From the NCBI RefSeq assembly GCF_000236865.1, contig NZ_HE611015.1, positions 89,983 through 153,982 on the forward strand: a stretch of DNA of 64,000 bases, given 5' to 3'. The position numbers and the translations under genes are program-made. Within the stretch, counting starts at the first letter, position 1; each line of letters begins with the position of its first letter. This stretch comes from Senegalimassilia anaerobia JC110 (GTDB lineage Bacteria > Actinomycetota > Coriobacteriia > Coriobacteriales > Eggerthellaceae). Below, piece after piece: positions 1-9,055 of the stretch. The notes beneath the pieces were generated by a model that worked only from the letters and a program-made list of their open reading frames with translations, had not been told where the DNA came from and did not search any database.

Positions 1-296
1 CACCGTCATCGTTGCTTAATTCGATGACTGGCATTGTTTGCTGATCCTTCCCGTAATCATGTCTATTTGAGCACGGTGCAGCAAACATGGAGAATGAACG
101 ATGATGATTCTGAATAGCGTACAACTTGCGTTTTGAGCTCATTCTCGATTGTTCTCGCTCCCATGGTTTCGTTCGTTTGCTCATCGCGAACGGAAACTCA
201 GACAATCGCTTACTCGCGACAGTGCGTGCGCATGCCCTGTCGCACCTCCTAAAGCCTTTGCCTTTGTTCAAGATTTGATCTTTGGGCAAGGCCTGA
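1..296. other. Left-edge stretch without a recognisable gene
   Basis: No reading frame here looks like a real protein and I see no tRNA cloverleaf. The stretch ends in a strong rho-independent terminator on the plus strand, so a transcript from the left probably runs through it. It could be the 3' part of an untranslated RNA or of a gene lying to the left of the window. Confidence 0.4.
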
Positions 297-331
297 AAGC
301 TCCCCCGCATATGCGAGGGAGCTTTTGGTTT
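297..331 (+). terminator. Rho-independent terminator before argS
   Basis: GCTCCC pairs with GGGAGC around a CGCATATGCG core, followed by a T-rich tract. It ends whatever is transcribed from the left and insulates argS. Confidence 0.75.
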
Positions 332-435
332 TCGGTTTACCGTGTTGCCTGGCGACTGCATATCGGATTGTTGGGACAAGCATGGTAAGATGCAGAACTA
401 TGTATTCGGTGCTAGCTTAAGGAAGTTTTATCAAC

Positions 436-2148
436 ATGCAAATTCGCGAAGAACTGGAAAACCTCATTGCGGCTTCCATTGCCGCTGCTTGTGACGACGC
501 AACGCTGGAGCTGGCCGAGCGTCCTGCTCCGGCACTTGAGCGTCCTCGCGACCTATCCAATGGCGATTGGGCTTCGACCGTTGCCATGCGTACGGCAAAG
601 CTGGCCCATAAAAATCCGCGCGAGATTGCGCAGATTATCGTTGATCATCTGCCCGAAAACAACATGATCGCATCTGTCGAGATCGCAGGTCCTGGTTTCA
701 TCAACATTAAGTTGACGCCTTCCGCGTTCCAGTCTGTTGCTGCTCGTGTGCGTGCAGAGCGTTTCGACTTCGGCAAGGGTACGTTGCCTGAAGGTACTCC
801 TCGTAACGTCAACCTTGAGTATGTGTCTGCCAATCCTACGGGTCCGATGCATGTCGGTCATGGCCGCTGGGCAACGCTTGGCGATGCCATTGCGCGCGTT
901 ATGCGTCATGCGGGTTATCAGGTATCCGAAGAGTATTACATCAACGACCATGGCGTTCAGATGGATGTCTTCGGTAATTCGGTTTCCGTTCGCTATATGC
1001 AGTTGCTTGGTCACGATATCGAGATGCCTGAGAAGTGCTATGGCGGCGGCTATGTGAAGGATATCGCCCAGGGCATCATCGATCGCGATGGCAACAAGTG
1101 GGAGAGCGTCAGCGACCAGGAGCGCATAGAGGCGTTCCGTGAAATCGCTTATCAGGAGATGCTCGATCTTATCCGTGAAACCCTCACCGGTTTTGGTACC
1201 ACGTTCGATACCTGGTTTAGCGAGCGCAGCCTTTACGAGGTCGACGAAAACGGCACGTCGCCCGTCTCCCGCTCTCTTGAGATCATGAACGAGAAGGGTT
1301 ACCTGTACGACAAGGATGGCGCCACCTGGTTTCGTTCCACCGATTTCGGCGATGATAAGGACCGTGTTCTGGTCAAGGAAAACGGCGAATACACGTACTT
1401 CATGTCCGATGTCGCCTACCACTACGATAAGATGCAGCGTGGGTTCGACCACCTGATCGACCTGTGGGGTGCCGATCATCATGGTTACATCCGCCGCTGC
1501 GAGGCCATGCTTGCCGCATGGGGCTATCCTGGCGCGCTTGAGGTCGTGCTGGGACAGCTGGTCAACCTGTTCCGCGATGGCGAAGCTGTGCGTATGTCCA
1601 AGCGTACGGGCGAGATGGTCACTTTCGCCGAGCTTATCGATGAAGTTGGCGTGGACGCTACGCGCTTCCTGATGCTCTCGCGTTCCTCCGATCAGCCTAT
1701 CGACTTCGATATCGAGGTTGCCAAGAAGAAGGACAACTCCAACCCGGTGTACTACGTGCAGTATGCTCATGCGCGCATTTGCTCTGTTTTGCGCAAGGCA
1801 GCTGGCGAAGGTGCCGAGTCGCTGTCTGCTGATGAGCTGGCTGCAAAGGTCATCCCCGCAGATGTCGACCTTAGCGTGCTCACGCACGAGTCCGAGATCG
1901 CCCTTATGCGCAAGATGGATGACTTTGGCGAGCTTGTGGCCCTGGCAGCGCGCGACCGTGCTCCGTTCCGCTTGACGCATTATGCGCAGGAGCTTGCCGG
2001 CTTGTTCCATCAGTTCTATACCAATTGTCATATCGTCGGCGAAGATCCCGCCATTCAAAACGCCCGTTTGGCTCTTGCCGATGCAACGCGTACGGTATTG
2101 GCTTTGACGCTCGATCTTATCGGTGTGTCCGCTCCCGAGCGCATGTAG
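436..2148 (+). CDS. argS: Arginyl-tRNA synthetase
   Basis: Class I aminoacyl-tRNA synthetase that charges tRNA-Arg with arginine in the cytosol. The 570-residue length is normal for bacterial ArgRS. The N-terminal Add1-like domain (about residues 1-110) is followed by the catalytic core with the HIGH-type motif HVGHGR at 139-144 and the KMSKS-type motif MSKR at 387-390. The C-terminal part is the helical anticodon-binding DALR region. ATG follows AAGGAAG. The gene stands alone between two terminators. A 501-residue open frame on the opposite strand is a shadow. Confidence 0.97.
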   Translation: MQIREELENLIAASIAAACDDATLELAERPAPALERPRDLSNGDWASTVAMRTAKLAHKNPREIAQIIVDHLPENNMIASVEIAGPGFINIKLTPSAFQSVAARVRAERFDFGKGTLPEGTPRNVNLEYVSANPTGPMHVGHGRWATLGDAIARVMRHAGYQVSEEYYINDHGVQMDVFGNSVSVRYMQLLGHDIEMPEKCYGGGYVKDIAQGIIDRDGNKWESVSDQERIEAFREIAYQEMLDLIRETLTGFGTTFDTWFSERSLYEVDENGTSPVSRSLEIMNEKGYLYDKDGATWFRSTDFGDDKDRVLVKENGEYTYFMSDVAYHYDKMQRGFDHLIDLWGADHHGYIRRCEAMLAAWGYPGALEVVLGQLVNLFRDGEAVRMSKRTGEMVTFAELIDEVGVDATRFLMLSRSSDQPIDFDIEVAKKKDNSNPVYYVQYAHARICSVLRKAAGEGAESLSADELAAKVIPADVDLSVLTHESEIALMRKMDDFGELVALAARDRAPFRLTHYAQELAGLFHQFYTNCHIVGEDPAIQNARLALADATRTVLALTLDLIGVSAPERM

Positions 2149-2174
2149 GCTTTCATTGAGCTCAACTGCTCAGT

Positions 2175-2207
2175 AAAATGGCCGCCCTTTTGGGCGGCCA
2201 TTTTATT
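2175..2207. terminator. Bidirectional terminator between argS and the antiporter gene
   Basis: AAAATGGCCGCCC and GGGCGGCCATTTT form a perfect 13-bp stem with A and T runs on both sides, so it can end argS on the plus strand and the convergent antiporter gene on the minus strand. Confidence 0.9.
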
Positions 2208-2322
2208 CTAGCTTTAGCCTACCCTCTGCACCCTTAGCGCAAGAGGCGGTAAACCACGACTTATAGGACAAATTGTGTGTCAAGTTTTGGTAGTTGACAT
2301 AGGTTAACTACCAAAACTTATT

Positions 2323-4380
2323 CTAGACGTTGTCCTCCAGGTCCATTTGCATGAGGTTGACGTTCTCTCGCAGACGCTTTGCCGCTACGCGGGAAAGCTC
2401 GCCATCGTCGTAGCGGGTCTGGATCTGCTCAAGCTCGATTTCCAAGCCAAGTCGCTCGACGTCGGCGCTTTTATCTTGCGTTGTCGTGAACGTGGTGATG
2501 GAAGGGGCGGCGGCGCGCAGCGTTCTCAGCAAACGCTGATATTCGATGAGCAGCTTCGAGATGTCCTCGGCATTGGCGGGGGAGTTTCCAGCCAGCTCTT
2601 CATGAAGTTTGTCAACCACATGCTCGTAGCATTTGATTTGCAGGGCTCTTGTTGCTTGCGTGGTCTCGCTTAGTTCGGCTCCGGGAACCTTATGGACGAT
2701 TTCCTGCAAGCTGCGTCTGCCGAACGTCCTCCATCGTATGAAATGCTGTCGGAGGTTTGCGCGCACGGAGTGTTGGTGCATGATTAGCTCTTCCATGCGT
2801 GCAAGGCGCATGAGGTACTGATATCCAGCGAAACGATCCACCTCGTCGGCATCGATAAGGTTTCGAGCGAATTCGCGTTCCCAGGCCAGCGTGCGCAGGC
2901 GCAACTTCATGTTGGGCTCATCTTCTATGCCATTGAGTTCTTTGATCTTTTTGATGCGGTCGTTGTATTGGCGAACAACGATCTGCGTTGCTGCGCGCGT
3001 TTCCGGTGTTTGGCAGGCGGACAGCTCCTCGATCACGACGCGAAGGATATCAAGGTTTGCTTGGACATCGCGTTCAAGCTGTTCGGTATTATCGCGTTTC
3101 TTTTGGGGGGCCAGGATCGGAACCACGAAGGTGGCGAGCAAAAGCGTGACCACGATCACGCCGCACGCCAAGAACAGGATCAGCTGACGTTGCGCGATAG
3201 CTTGTGGGAGGGTCAGGATCACCGCCAGGGTAACGGTGCCTTTCGGGCCTCCAAGCGTCATGATAGCGGCGGAATGCACGTCATGGGCAAGCGATTTACG
3301 CGGCTCGGGAGCGATGTTCTTTTCTTTCGCGGCTTTCTCGTTGCGCTTTGCGACATGTCGGTGGTGCACGCGCTCCATCAGCAGCACCCATACGAAGCGA
3401 ACGGCGATAAGGATCAAGCTGATGGTCAGCACGTATATGAGCAACGTCCAGTTCGAGATGGCCACGTTGCTCCAGGTGGTTTGCATGGCGCGCGGCAGCT
3501 GCGTTCCCAGCAACACGAACACGATGCCGTTGAGCGTGAAGGAGATCACGCGCCATACGCTGGTGGAGACGATGTTCAGACGGGACACCGAGGGTCCGGC
3601 GGTGCGAGGCGAGATGACGTTGACCAGGCCGGCGGCAACTACTGCCAGGATGCCGCTACCGCCGAGCTGGTCGGCGGCTAGAAACACGATGAACGGGGTG
3701 AATACCTCGAACAGAACATGGAACGTGGTGTTCTCAAGGCCCCAGGATCGCACGAGGCGAACGATACCGTTGCCGATGACTCCGAGTATCAAGCCGAACG
3801 CGATGCCGCCCACAAACTCCAGCAGAAACTCGCCAATGGCGTGAGCGGGGGAGAAGGCGCCGGTCATAGCCGCGGCTATGGCGAACTGAAAGGCTACGAT
3901 ACCCGAGGCATCGTTGATAAGGGATTCGCCCTTAAGGAGCGCTTTGCATCGCGGGCTGATGTCGGCATCTTTCGATGCGGCCGATACGGCGATGGGGTCG
4001 GTAGGGCCAAGCGCCGCGCCCAGCGCGAACGCCGCGGCAAGCGAAATGGAGGGGATCATGGCGTTCACGAAAAAGCCCACGGCAACGATAATCGCCAGGA
4101 TCAAGCCGATTGCCAGCGACAAGATAGAGCGTCTGTTGCGCCACAATTCCGTTTTCTTGGCTTCTTTCGCCTCATGGAACAGCAGCGGGGCGATGAACAA
4201 GACTAAGAATAGCTCCGATTCGTCGAACAGCAGATCGATTTGCCGTCCTGCGACCACGGCGATGGCAAGGCCTAGGCCGATTTGGATAAGCGGTGATGAC
4301 ACTTTAGGTACAAGCTGGTCAATCACCGACGATGCCAGAACAGCGGCGAGCATAAGCAATATAAGCAGGAATGTCTCCAT
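2323..4380 (-). CDS. CPA1-family Na+/H+ antiporter with long cytoplasmic tail
   Basis: Membrane cation/proton antiporter of the NhaP/NHE (CPA1) type, probably exchanging Na+ (or K+) for H+. The first about 410 of 685 residues are hydrophobic transmembrane segments carrying GPTDP (125-129) and ESLINDASG (152-160), whose Asn-Asp pair is the ion-binding motif of the family. The remaining about 270 residues are charged and helical (many Leu, Glu, Arg) with no transmembrane character, so probably a cytoplasmic regulatory tail. I do not recognise a standard RCK or cNMP domain in it. The gene is monocistronic. Confidence 0.88.
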   Translation of the reverse strand: METFLLILLMLAAVLASSVIDQLVPKVSSPLIQIGLGLAIAVVAGRQIDLLFDESELFLVLFIAPLLFHEAKEAKKTELWRNRRSILSLAIGLILAIIVAVGFFVNAMIPSISLAAAFALGAALGPTDPIAVSAASKDADISPRCKALLKGESLINDASGIVAFQFAIAAAMTGAFSPAHAIGEFLLEFVGGIAFGLILGVIGNGIVRLVRSWGLENTTFHVLFEVFTPFIVFLAADQLGGSGILAVVAAGLVNVISPRTAGPSVSRLNIVSTSVWRVISFTLNGIVFVLLGTQLPRAMQTTWSNVAISNWTLLIYVLTISLILIAVRFVWVLLMERVHHRHVAKRNEKAAKEKNIAPEPRKSLAHDVHSAAIMTLGGPKGTVTLAVILTLPQAIAQRQLILFLACGVIVVTLLLATFVVPILAPQKKRDNTEQLERDVQANLDILRVVIEELSACQTPETRAATQIVVRQYNDRIKKIKELNGIEDEPNMKLRLRTLAWEREFARNLIDADEVDRFAGYQYLMRLARMEELIMHQHSVRANLRQHFIRWRTFGRRSLQEIVHKVPGAELSETTQATRALQIKCYEHVVDKLHEELAGNSPANAEDISKLLIEYQRLLRTLRAAAPSITTFTTTQDKSADVERLGLEIELEQIQTRYDDGELSRVAAKRLRENVNLMQMDLEDNV

Positions 4381-5099
4381 ATGGGTGTCTCCAAGTATTC
4401 AACGGGAATGACCATATTGTAACCCGAGCGGTAGCTTCTATTTGGTTAACGGCATGTGACCGTAGTGCATTTGCACAAAAATTTGCGTGTCGTCATATCG
4501 CCTTTGCCGCTATGTTCTATAAGCCCCTGCCGTTGAAGGCGAACGCGAGATGGTGGTTTCGCCATGTGCGCTCGCCGTGTTATGCGGTGTTTTAGATGAG
4601 TTGATGCAAAGCCGGGGTAAATGGCTCGATGGTTGATCGGGGAAGGTGGCTGAGGCTCCTAACACCATTGCCTTATATGGAGGATATAACGTGCCGCATA
4701 TAGCGGATGCGAAGCATGCATTGCGAGGCGTTGCGGCGATGTATGCTTGGCGCGGCTTTCGTTCATGGCAACGCTGCGATCCGATTTGATGCAAGATAAC
4801 CGGCCCCTTTACGCGAACGCCTCCTATCGCGTCGGAGGGCATTCGGCATTTGCCCTTGGAAGGGAACTCCTCAAACTTGGTCGTGGATGCCGATTCTGGG
4901 CAATGGCGGAAGCGAAGCGCCCGGACGAGCTCGCGCGAATCAGGTGGGCTTCAGCCTTCGTCTCCAGAATGGGCTGCCCCTGTTCAGCTGATGCATAATC
5001 GGTTGAGTTCGATAGCGGAAGCGAAGCTCTCGGATGAACTCGCAAACCAAGCGCTAGGCGGTTTCAAAAACCTTTTCGAAAAAAGTTTCGAAAAGGGGG
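4381..5099. repeat. Gene-poor spacer with an imperfect 33-bp direct repeat
   Basis: About 720 bp without a convincing gene. Positions 4903-4935 and 5012-5044 are an imperfect direct repeat 109 bp apart (both begin AT[G/A]GCGGAAGCGAAGC and differ at about six places). In the same relative frame both read as an Ala-Glu-Ala-Lys...Asp-Glu-Leu-Ala peptide, which suggests decayed coding sequence or a small repeated element. The short open frames here have no ribosome-binding site that I trust. Confidence 0.45.
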
Positions 5100-5127
5100 T
5101 TGCACAGATTTTGGAAGTGCGTATAAT
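5100..5127 (+). promoter_or_regulatory. Sigma-70-type promoter of the tRNA-His gene
   Basis: TTGCAC at 5100-5105 and a perfect TATAAT at 5122-5127 are separated by 16 bp. The tRNA begins 16 bases downstream of the -10 box. It probably also drives the two tRNA-Lys genes up to the terminator at 5460. Confidence 0.85.
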
Positions 5128-5142
5128 ACTTACTCGCGCCTT

Positions 5143-5220
5143 GGTGGGTGTGGCCTAGTTGGTTAGGGCGCCAGATTGTGGCTCTGGAGGTCGAGGGTTC
5201 GAATCCCTTCACCCACCCCA
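5143..5220 (+). tRNA. tRNA-His (GTG)
   Basis: Full cloverleaf with acceptor GTGGGTG/CACCCAC, anticodon GTG, T-arm GGTTCGAATCC and encoded CCA. The extra G at 5143 facing the C discriminator is the G-1 expected of histidine tRNA. Confidence 0.96.
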
Positions 5221-5252
5221 TCGCGCAGCTGTTTGACATAGTGTGTTTACTT

Positions 5253-5328
5253 GGACCGTTAGCTTAGTTGGTAGAGCAGGGGACTCTTAATCCCAAGGTC
5301 CGGGGTTCGAGTCCCCGACGGTCCACCA
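5253..5328 (+). tRNA. tRNA-Lys (CTT), copy 1
   Basis: Cloverleaf with acceptor GGACCGT/ACGGTCC, anticodon loop CTCTTAA giving anticodon CTT, and encoded CCA. It lies 32 bp after tRNA-His, without an obvious promoter of its own. Confidence 0.96.
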
Positions 5329-5373
5329 TTTTGAACATGCTTGTTAAACGAACCTTCACATATTCTTTTTCTT

Positions 5374-5449
5374 GGACTGTTAGCTTAGTTGGTAGAGCAG
5401 GGGACTCTTAATCCCAAGGTCCGGGGTTCGAGTCCCCGACAGTCCACCA
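5374..5449 (+). tRNA. tRNA-Lys (CTT), copy 2
   Basis: Identical to the upstream copy except for one base pair in the acceptor stem: C-G at the fifth pair becomes T-A (GGACTGT/ACAGTCC). Pairing is preserved by a compensatory double change. CCA is encoded. Confidence 0.96.
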
Positions 5450-5458
5450 TGTGAATCC

Positions 5459-5485
5459 AAGCCTCGCATATGCGGGGCTTTTTCT
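5459..5485 (+). terminator. Terminator of the tRNA-His/Lys/Lys operon
   Basis: AGCCTCGCAT/ATGCGGGGCT stem with one G-T pair, followed directly by TTTTTCTTTTTC. The next gene starts 114 bp later. Confidence 0.88.
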
Positions 5486-5598
5486 TTTTCATACATTGTG
5501 ATTATGGTTGCCTGCAATCAGCTTTCACGTGCGGCGCTGTCGTACAATGTGCACGACACATCTTGCCCACGGGAGCAGATTCCCTAAAAGGAGACATA

Positions 5599-7128
5599 TT
5601 GGATTCCAAATCATCTGAGAAACGATTTGCGCTTATCATCGATGCGGACAACGTTTCTGCAAAGTACATCAAGCCGATCACCGACGAACTGTCAAAATAT
5701 GGCACTATTACCTACAAGCGTATCTATGGCGACTGGACGAGCACGTTGCATGCGAAATGGAAAGATTCGCTGCTTGAGAACTCGATCACGCCCATTCAGC
5801 AGTTCAGTTACACCACGGGTAAAAACGCCACCGATTCTGCAATGATCATCGATGCCATGGACATCATGTACACCGGAGCGGTCGAGGGGTTTTGCATCGT
5901 TTCCAGCGATAGCGATTTCACGCGTCTTGCAAGCCGCATCCGCGAAAGCGGCCTCACCGTCATCGGTATGGGGGAGAAGAAGACGCCCGTTCCGTTTCGC
6001 AAGGCGTGCGATATCTTCACCACGCTTGAGCTGCTTGTGGGCGAAGGCGGCAAAGCGTCCCGGCGCGGCCATCGGGGGCAGGCGGCTTCGAATGCGGGGC
6101 AGGGCAGCGGGCCGAGCATCGAGCAGGTCGAGCGTGCTGTGGCCGATATCGTTACGGATAACCAGAATAACGGTAAGGCTACGGGCCTTGGAGAGGTTGG
6201 GAGTCGTCTTCTCAAGCGCTATCCCGATTTCGATGTGCGCAGCTATGGCACTAATCAGCTTACGAAGTTGCTCGGCGAGTTCTCCAGCGTTCAGATCACC
6301 AAGGATGGCAATAGCGTGATGGTGGAGTTGACGGAAAGCTCCACGGCTCCCGCCGACGATCGAACTGGCGACGATGGGCGAGCGGGGACGGCGGTTCCCG
6401 CAGATTCCGAAAACCGAGCTGATGACAATGCCGCCGAACTGCAGGATGGTGCATCCGAAGCGCAGGAGAGCGACAAGCCACGTCGATCCCGCAGGTCCCG
6501 ATCCCGCAGGTCCCGCTCGAAAGCCAGCAGCACTGGCGATAGGGCGCAATCCTTCGATGGCGAATCGGATAAGGCCGAGCTTGTCCTGGAGGATAAGGTC
6601 GAGATCGAAGAGGTTCTCTCGTCTGAGGAATCCGTTGCGACGGGCCGTCACCCTCATGACCGAGCCGATGATGCCTCCCATGATGGGGCGGTTTCGGTTG
6701 ATGCGGCTGCTGTCGGAACCTTCGATGGGGCGCAGGCTGATGCCACATTGGCGGACCACTCCGAAGCTGGTCGTGCATTCGATGCCGCCGACGAAGCGTC
6801 TGTTGCGCTGGAGGATGGGGAAGAGCGTGCTGCCCAGCCTGAGGCTTGGGACTCCAGACCGGCTCGCAAGCGTCGCAAGCTTTCGCGTGCTCAACGGTCC
6901 GAGAAGATGCACGGGCAGACCCCCGAACAGCTCATCTTCGATGCTGTGCGCGATGCGGGCGTCGACGGGGTCGGCATCGTCGATCTGTCCAAGCTTGTGC
7001 GCAGCACGTTCAAGTCGTTTAAGGTTCGCGACCACGGGTTCGCTCAAATGCGGCAGTACATCGCTTCTCTAGCTGACATTAAGGTTGAGAAGCGGGGCAG
7101 CGATTATTTCGCCGTGCTCGAAGAATAG
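5599..7128 (+). CDS. NYN-domain putative ribonuclease with two OST-HTH/LOTUS domains
   Basis: Likely RNA-acting protein: a PIN-like NYN (LabA/DUF88) nuclease domain followed by OST-HTH (LOTUS) modules. TTG at 5599 is chosen because AAAGGAGA sits five bases upstream; the open frame continues back into the tRNA terminator. The NYN domain covers about residues 8-150 with acidic motifs IIDADN (near 14), DSAMIIDAMD (near 80) and SSDSDF (near 105). A first OST-HTH lies near 173-243, then a roughly 190-residue acidic, disordered linker with an Arg/Ser patch, then a second OST-HTH at the C-terminus (about 440-509). Substrate and partners are unknown. Monocistronic. Confidence 0.82.
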   Translation: MDSKSSEKRFALIIDADNVSAKYIKPITDELSKYGTITYKRIYGDWTSTLHAKWKDSLLENSITPIQQFSYTTGKNATDSAMIIDAMDIMYTGAVEGFCIVSSDSDFTRLASRIRESGLTVIGMGEKKTPVPFRKACDIFTTLELLVGEGGKASRRGHRGQAASNAGQGSGPSIEQVERAVADIVTDNQNNGKATGLGEVGSRLLKRYPDFDVRSYGTNQLTKLLGEFSSVQITKDGNSVMVELTESSTAPADDRTGDDGRAGTAVPADSENRADDNAAELQDGASEAQESDKPRRSRRSRSRRSRSKASSTGDRAQSFDGESDKAELVLEDKVEIEEVLSSEESVATGRHPHDRADDASHDGAVSVDAAAVGTFDGAQADATLADHSEAGRAFDAADEASVALEDGEERAAQPEAWDSRPARKRRKLSRAQRSEKMHGQTPEQLIFDAVRDAGVDGVGIVDLSKLVRSTFKSFKVRDHGFAQMRQYIASLADIKVEKRGSDYFAVLEE

Positions 7129-7242
7129 GCTTGCGCCTTACGCGGTCGCTGCATTGTCCGGCGCATCATGTGTTTCCATCCGGTAAAATCCGCCGTTTGG
7201 GGCGATAACCGGTCAATCCACCCTGTCGCCTGCTGCAGGTTT

Positions 7243-7251
7243 TGCTATGAT
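7243..7251 (+). promoter_or_regulatory. Extended -10 promoter of tRNA-Leu
   Basis: TGC directly before TATGAT (7246-7251) forms an extended -10 element about 30 bp before the tRNA. No good -35 box is visible. Confidence 0.5.
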
Positions 7252-7281
7252 TGCAAGGCGCAAATTTGCGTAGATGGGCGT

Positions 7282-7367
7282 GCGGGCGTGGCGGAATTGG
7301 CAGACGCGCCAGATTTAGGTTCTGGTGGGCAACCCCCGTGAAGGTTCAAGTCCTTTCGCCCGCACCA
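7282..7367 (+). tRNA. tRNA-Leu (TAG)
   Basis: Class II tRNA with acceptor GCGGGCG/CGCCCGC, anticodon TAG in loop TTTAGGT, a long variable arm (TGGGCAACCCCCGTG) and encoded CCA. Confidence 0.96.
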
Positions 7368-7370
7368 TTT

Positions 7371-7402
7371 GAGGGGAGCATGCACGCATGCATGTTCCCC
7401 TC
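7371..7402 (+). terminator. Hairpin after tRNA-Leu
   Basis: GAGGGGAGCATGC pairs with GCATGTTCCCCTC, a 13-bp stem with one G-T pair. The T tract that follows is poor. It probably ends the tRNA-Leu transcript, but it lies in the leader of sstT and could instead be an attenuator. Confidence 0.6.
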
Positions 7403-7468
7403 AGCTGCTTTATGCTGAAGCTTGCTTTCCCTGTTGCAGGGCAAGGCGGGCGGGAAGGAACGAATGAT

Positions 7469-8707
7469 ATGGAAACATTGAAGGCAATCGGGCGGAAGTG
7501 GAACGACATCAGCCTGATCAAGCGCATTCTCGTCGGTTTGGTTATCGGCGCTGTTTTGGGTGTGTTTTGGCCGGGTAACGACGTGCTCGAGATGTTCGGC
7601 ACGTTGTTCGTCTCCGCGTTGAAGGGCGTGGCACCCATCCTGGTATTCTTCTTGGTCATCAGCGCGCTTGCAAACGCCAAGGGCGCCGGTGCCATGAAGG
7701 TGGTCGTGATCTTGTATTTGGCTGCTACGTTCATTGCGGCGTTCGTCGCCGTTTTGATGAGCTCCCTGTTCCCCGTGGAGCTTACCTTGGCCGCGGCGCA
7801 GGACACCTCTGCGGCTCCTTCCGATATTGGGTCGGTGTTCTCCAAGCTTTTGCTGTCCATCGCCTCCAACCCCGTTGATGCCCTGACCAACGCGAATTAC
7901 CTGGGCATCCTTGCGTGGGCTGTGCTGCTCGGCATCGCCTTGCGTCATGCCAAGGACGGCGTGAAGGAGGTCTTCGCCTCTATCTCCGACGCGGTTTCGC
8001 AGGTCGTGCGTTGGATCATCTCCCTGGCTCCGTTCGGCATCATGGGCTTGGTGTACACCTCGGTCAGCACCAACGGCCTTGAGATCTTCACCGAGTACGG
8101 TCAGCTTCTGTTGGTGCTCCTTGCCGCCATGGCCGTGGTCGCCTTCGTGACCAATCCTCTTTTGGCGTTTGCGTGCTTCCGCAAGAACCCCTATCCGCTG
8201 GTGTGGCGTTGCACGAAGGACTCCGGCGTTACGGCGTTTTTCACCCGCAGCTCCGCGGCTAACATCCCTGTGAACATGGAGCTGTGCAAGAAGCTGGGCC
8301 TGAACAAGGACAACTACTCCGTGTCCATCCCCTTGGGCGCGACCATCAACATGGGCGGTGCCGCTGTGACCATCTCCCTGATGGCTATGATGGCTGCGCA
8401 CACCATGGGCGTTGAGGTCGGTTTCGGCACCGCTGTCATCCTGGGCGCGCTTTCCGCCGTGTCCGCTTGCGGCGCTTCCGGCGTCGCCGGCGGCAGCCTG
8501 CTGCTCATCCCGCTGGCCTGCAGCCTGTTCGGCATCGGGAACGACGTGGCCATGCAGGTCGTCGGCATCGGCTTTGTGATCGGCGTTATCCAGGACTCCG
8601 TGGAGACGGCTATCAACTCCTCCACCGACGTGCTGTTCGCGGCTTCCGCCGAGTACATGCAGTGGCGTCGTGAGGGCCGCGATTTTAAGCCCGGTGCGGA
8701 TGCGTAG
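7469..8707 (+). CDS. sstT: Serine/threonine:Na+ symporter SstT
   Basis: Inner-membrane symporter of the dicarboxylate/amino acid:cation (DAACS) family that imports serine and threonine with Na+. ATG at 7469 is preferred over the frame's earlier ATG at 7388, which lies inside the hairpin; GGAAGGAA precedes it. The 412 residues match the family length. The Ser-rich TRSSAAN signature, the NMGGAA stretch and the GGSLLLIPLACS and DSVETAINSSTD motifs typical of SstT are all visible. It ends in its own terminator, so monocistronic. Serine uptake fits an amino-acid-fermenting anaerobe. Confidence 0.93.
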   Translation: METLKAIGRKWNDISLIKRILVGLVIGAVLGVFWPGNDVLEMFGTLFVSALKGVAPILVFFLVISALANAKGAGAMKVVVILYLAATFIAAFVAVLMSSLFPVELTLAAAQDTSAAPSDIGSVFSKLLLSIASNPVDALTNANYLGILAWAVLLGIALRHAKDGVKEVFASISDAVSQVVRWIISLAPFGIMGLVYTSVSTNGLEIFTEYGQLLLVLLAAMAVVAFVTNPLLAFACFRKNPYPLVWRCTKDSGVTAFFTRSSAANIPVNMELCKKLGLNKDNYSVSIPLGATINMGGAAVTISLMAMMAAHTMGVEVGFGTAVILGALSAVSACGASGVAGGSLLLIPLACSLFGIGNDVAMQVVGIGFVIGVIQDSVETAINSSTDVLFAASAEYMQWRREGRDFKPGADA

Positions 8708-8743
8708 GGTCTAAGCGATAAGCTGAATATCCCAACACCTTGG

Positions 8744-8772
8744 AAAGGGGCGCATGTCGCGCCCCTTTCTTG
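8744..8772 (+). terminator. Terminator of sstT
   Basis: AAAGGGGCGC and GCGCCCCTTT form a 10-bp stem, followed by CTTGCGTTTTG. The next about 230 bp to the terminator of the following minus-strand gene hold nothing I can recognise. Confidence 0.85.
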
Positions 8773-9002
8773 CGTTTTGCGTCGGGTCTGGCATTCGGGC
8801 GCGTCCTGTTTTTGCATGTTGGCGTTCGGGGTCTGCTTAGGAGGGTTTTGGGGCTGGGCATGGCCGTTGGATGTCGTTGACGGATATCAAAAACCACCAA
8901 AGGCGGAACGGTTGCGACAAGCGTGGGCAAACCGGGGGCACGCTTAGTGTGGCATCGCCATTGACGCTCAATTGTATTTTGAGGGGTATACGCGGTGGCA
9001 AC

Positions 9003-9026
9003 GAAAAAGGGCGCCTCAGCGCCCTT
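9003..9026 (-). terminator. Terminator of the small membrane protein gene
   Basis: On the minus strand AAGGGCGC/GCGCCCTT with a four-base loop is followed by a run of five T. Confidence 0.85.
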
Positions 9027-9055
9027 GAATCGTTTATGGAAGAGGGGATTGCGTG

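Noticed and set aside
4371-5239. Several short open frames in the gap before the tRNA genes
   Set aside because: No ribosome-binding sites, overlaps on both strands, no family resemblance; described only as a gene-poor region with a repeat.
5470-5598. Upstream extension of the NYN protein to the ATG at 5470
   Set aside because: That ATG lies inside the T-run of the tRNA terminator, while TTG 5599 has AAAGGAGA at the right distance.
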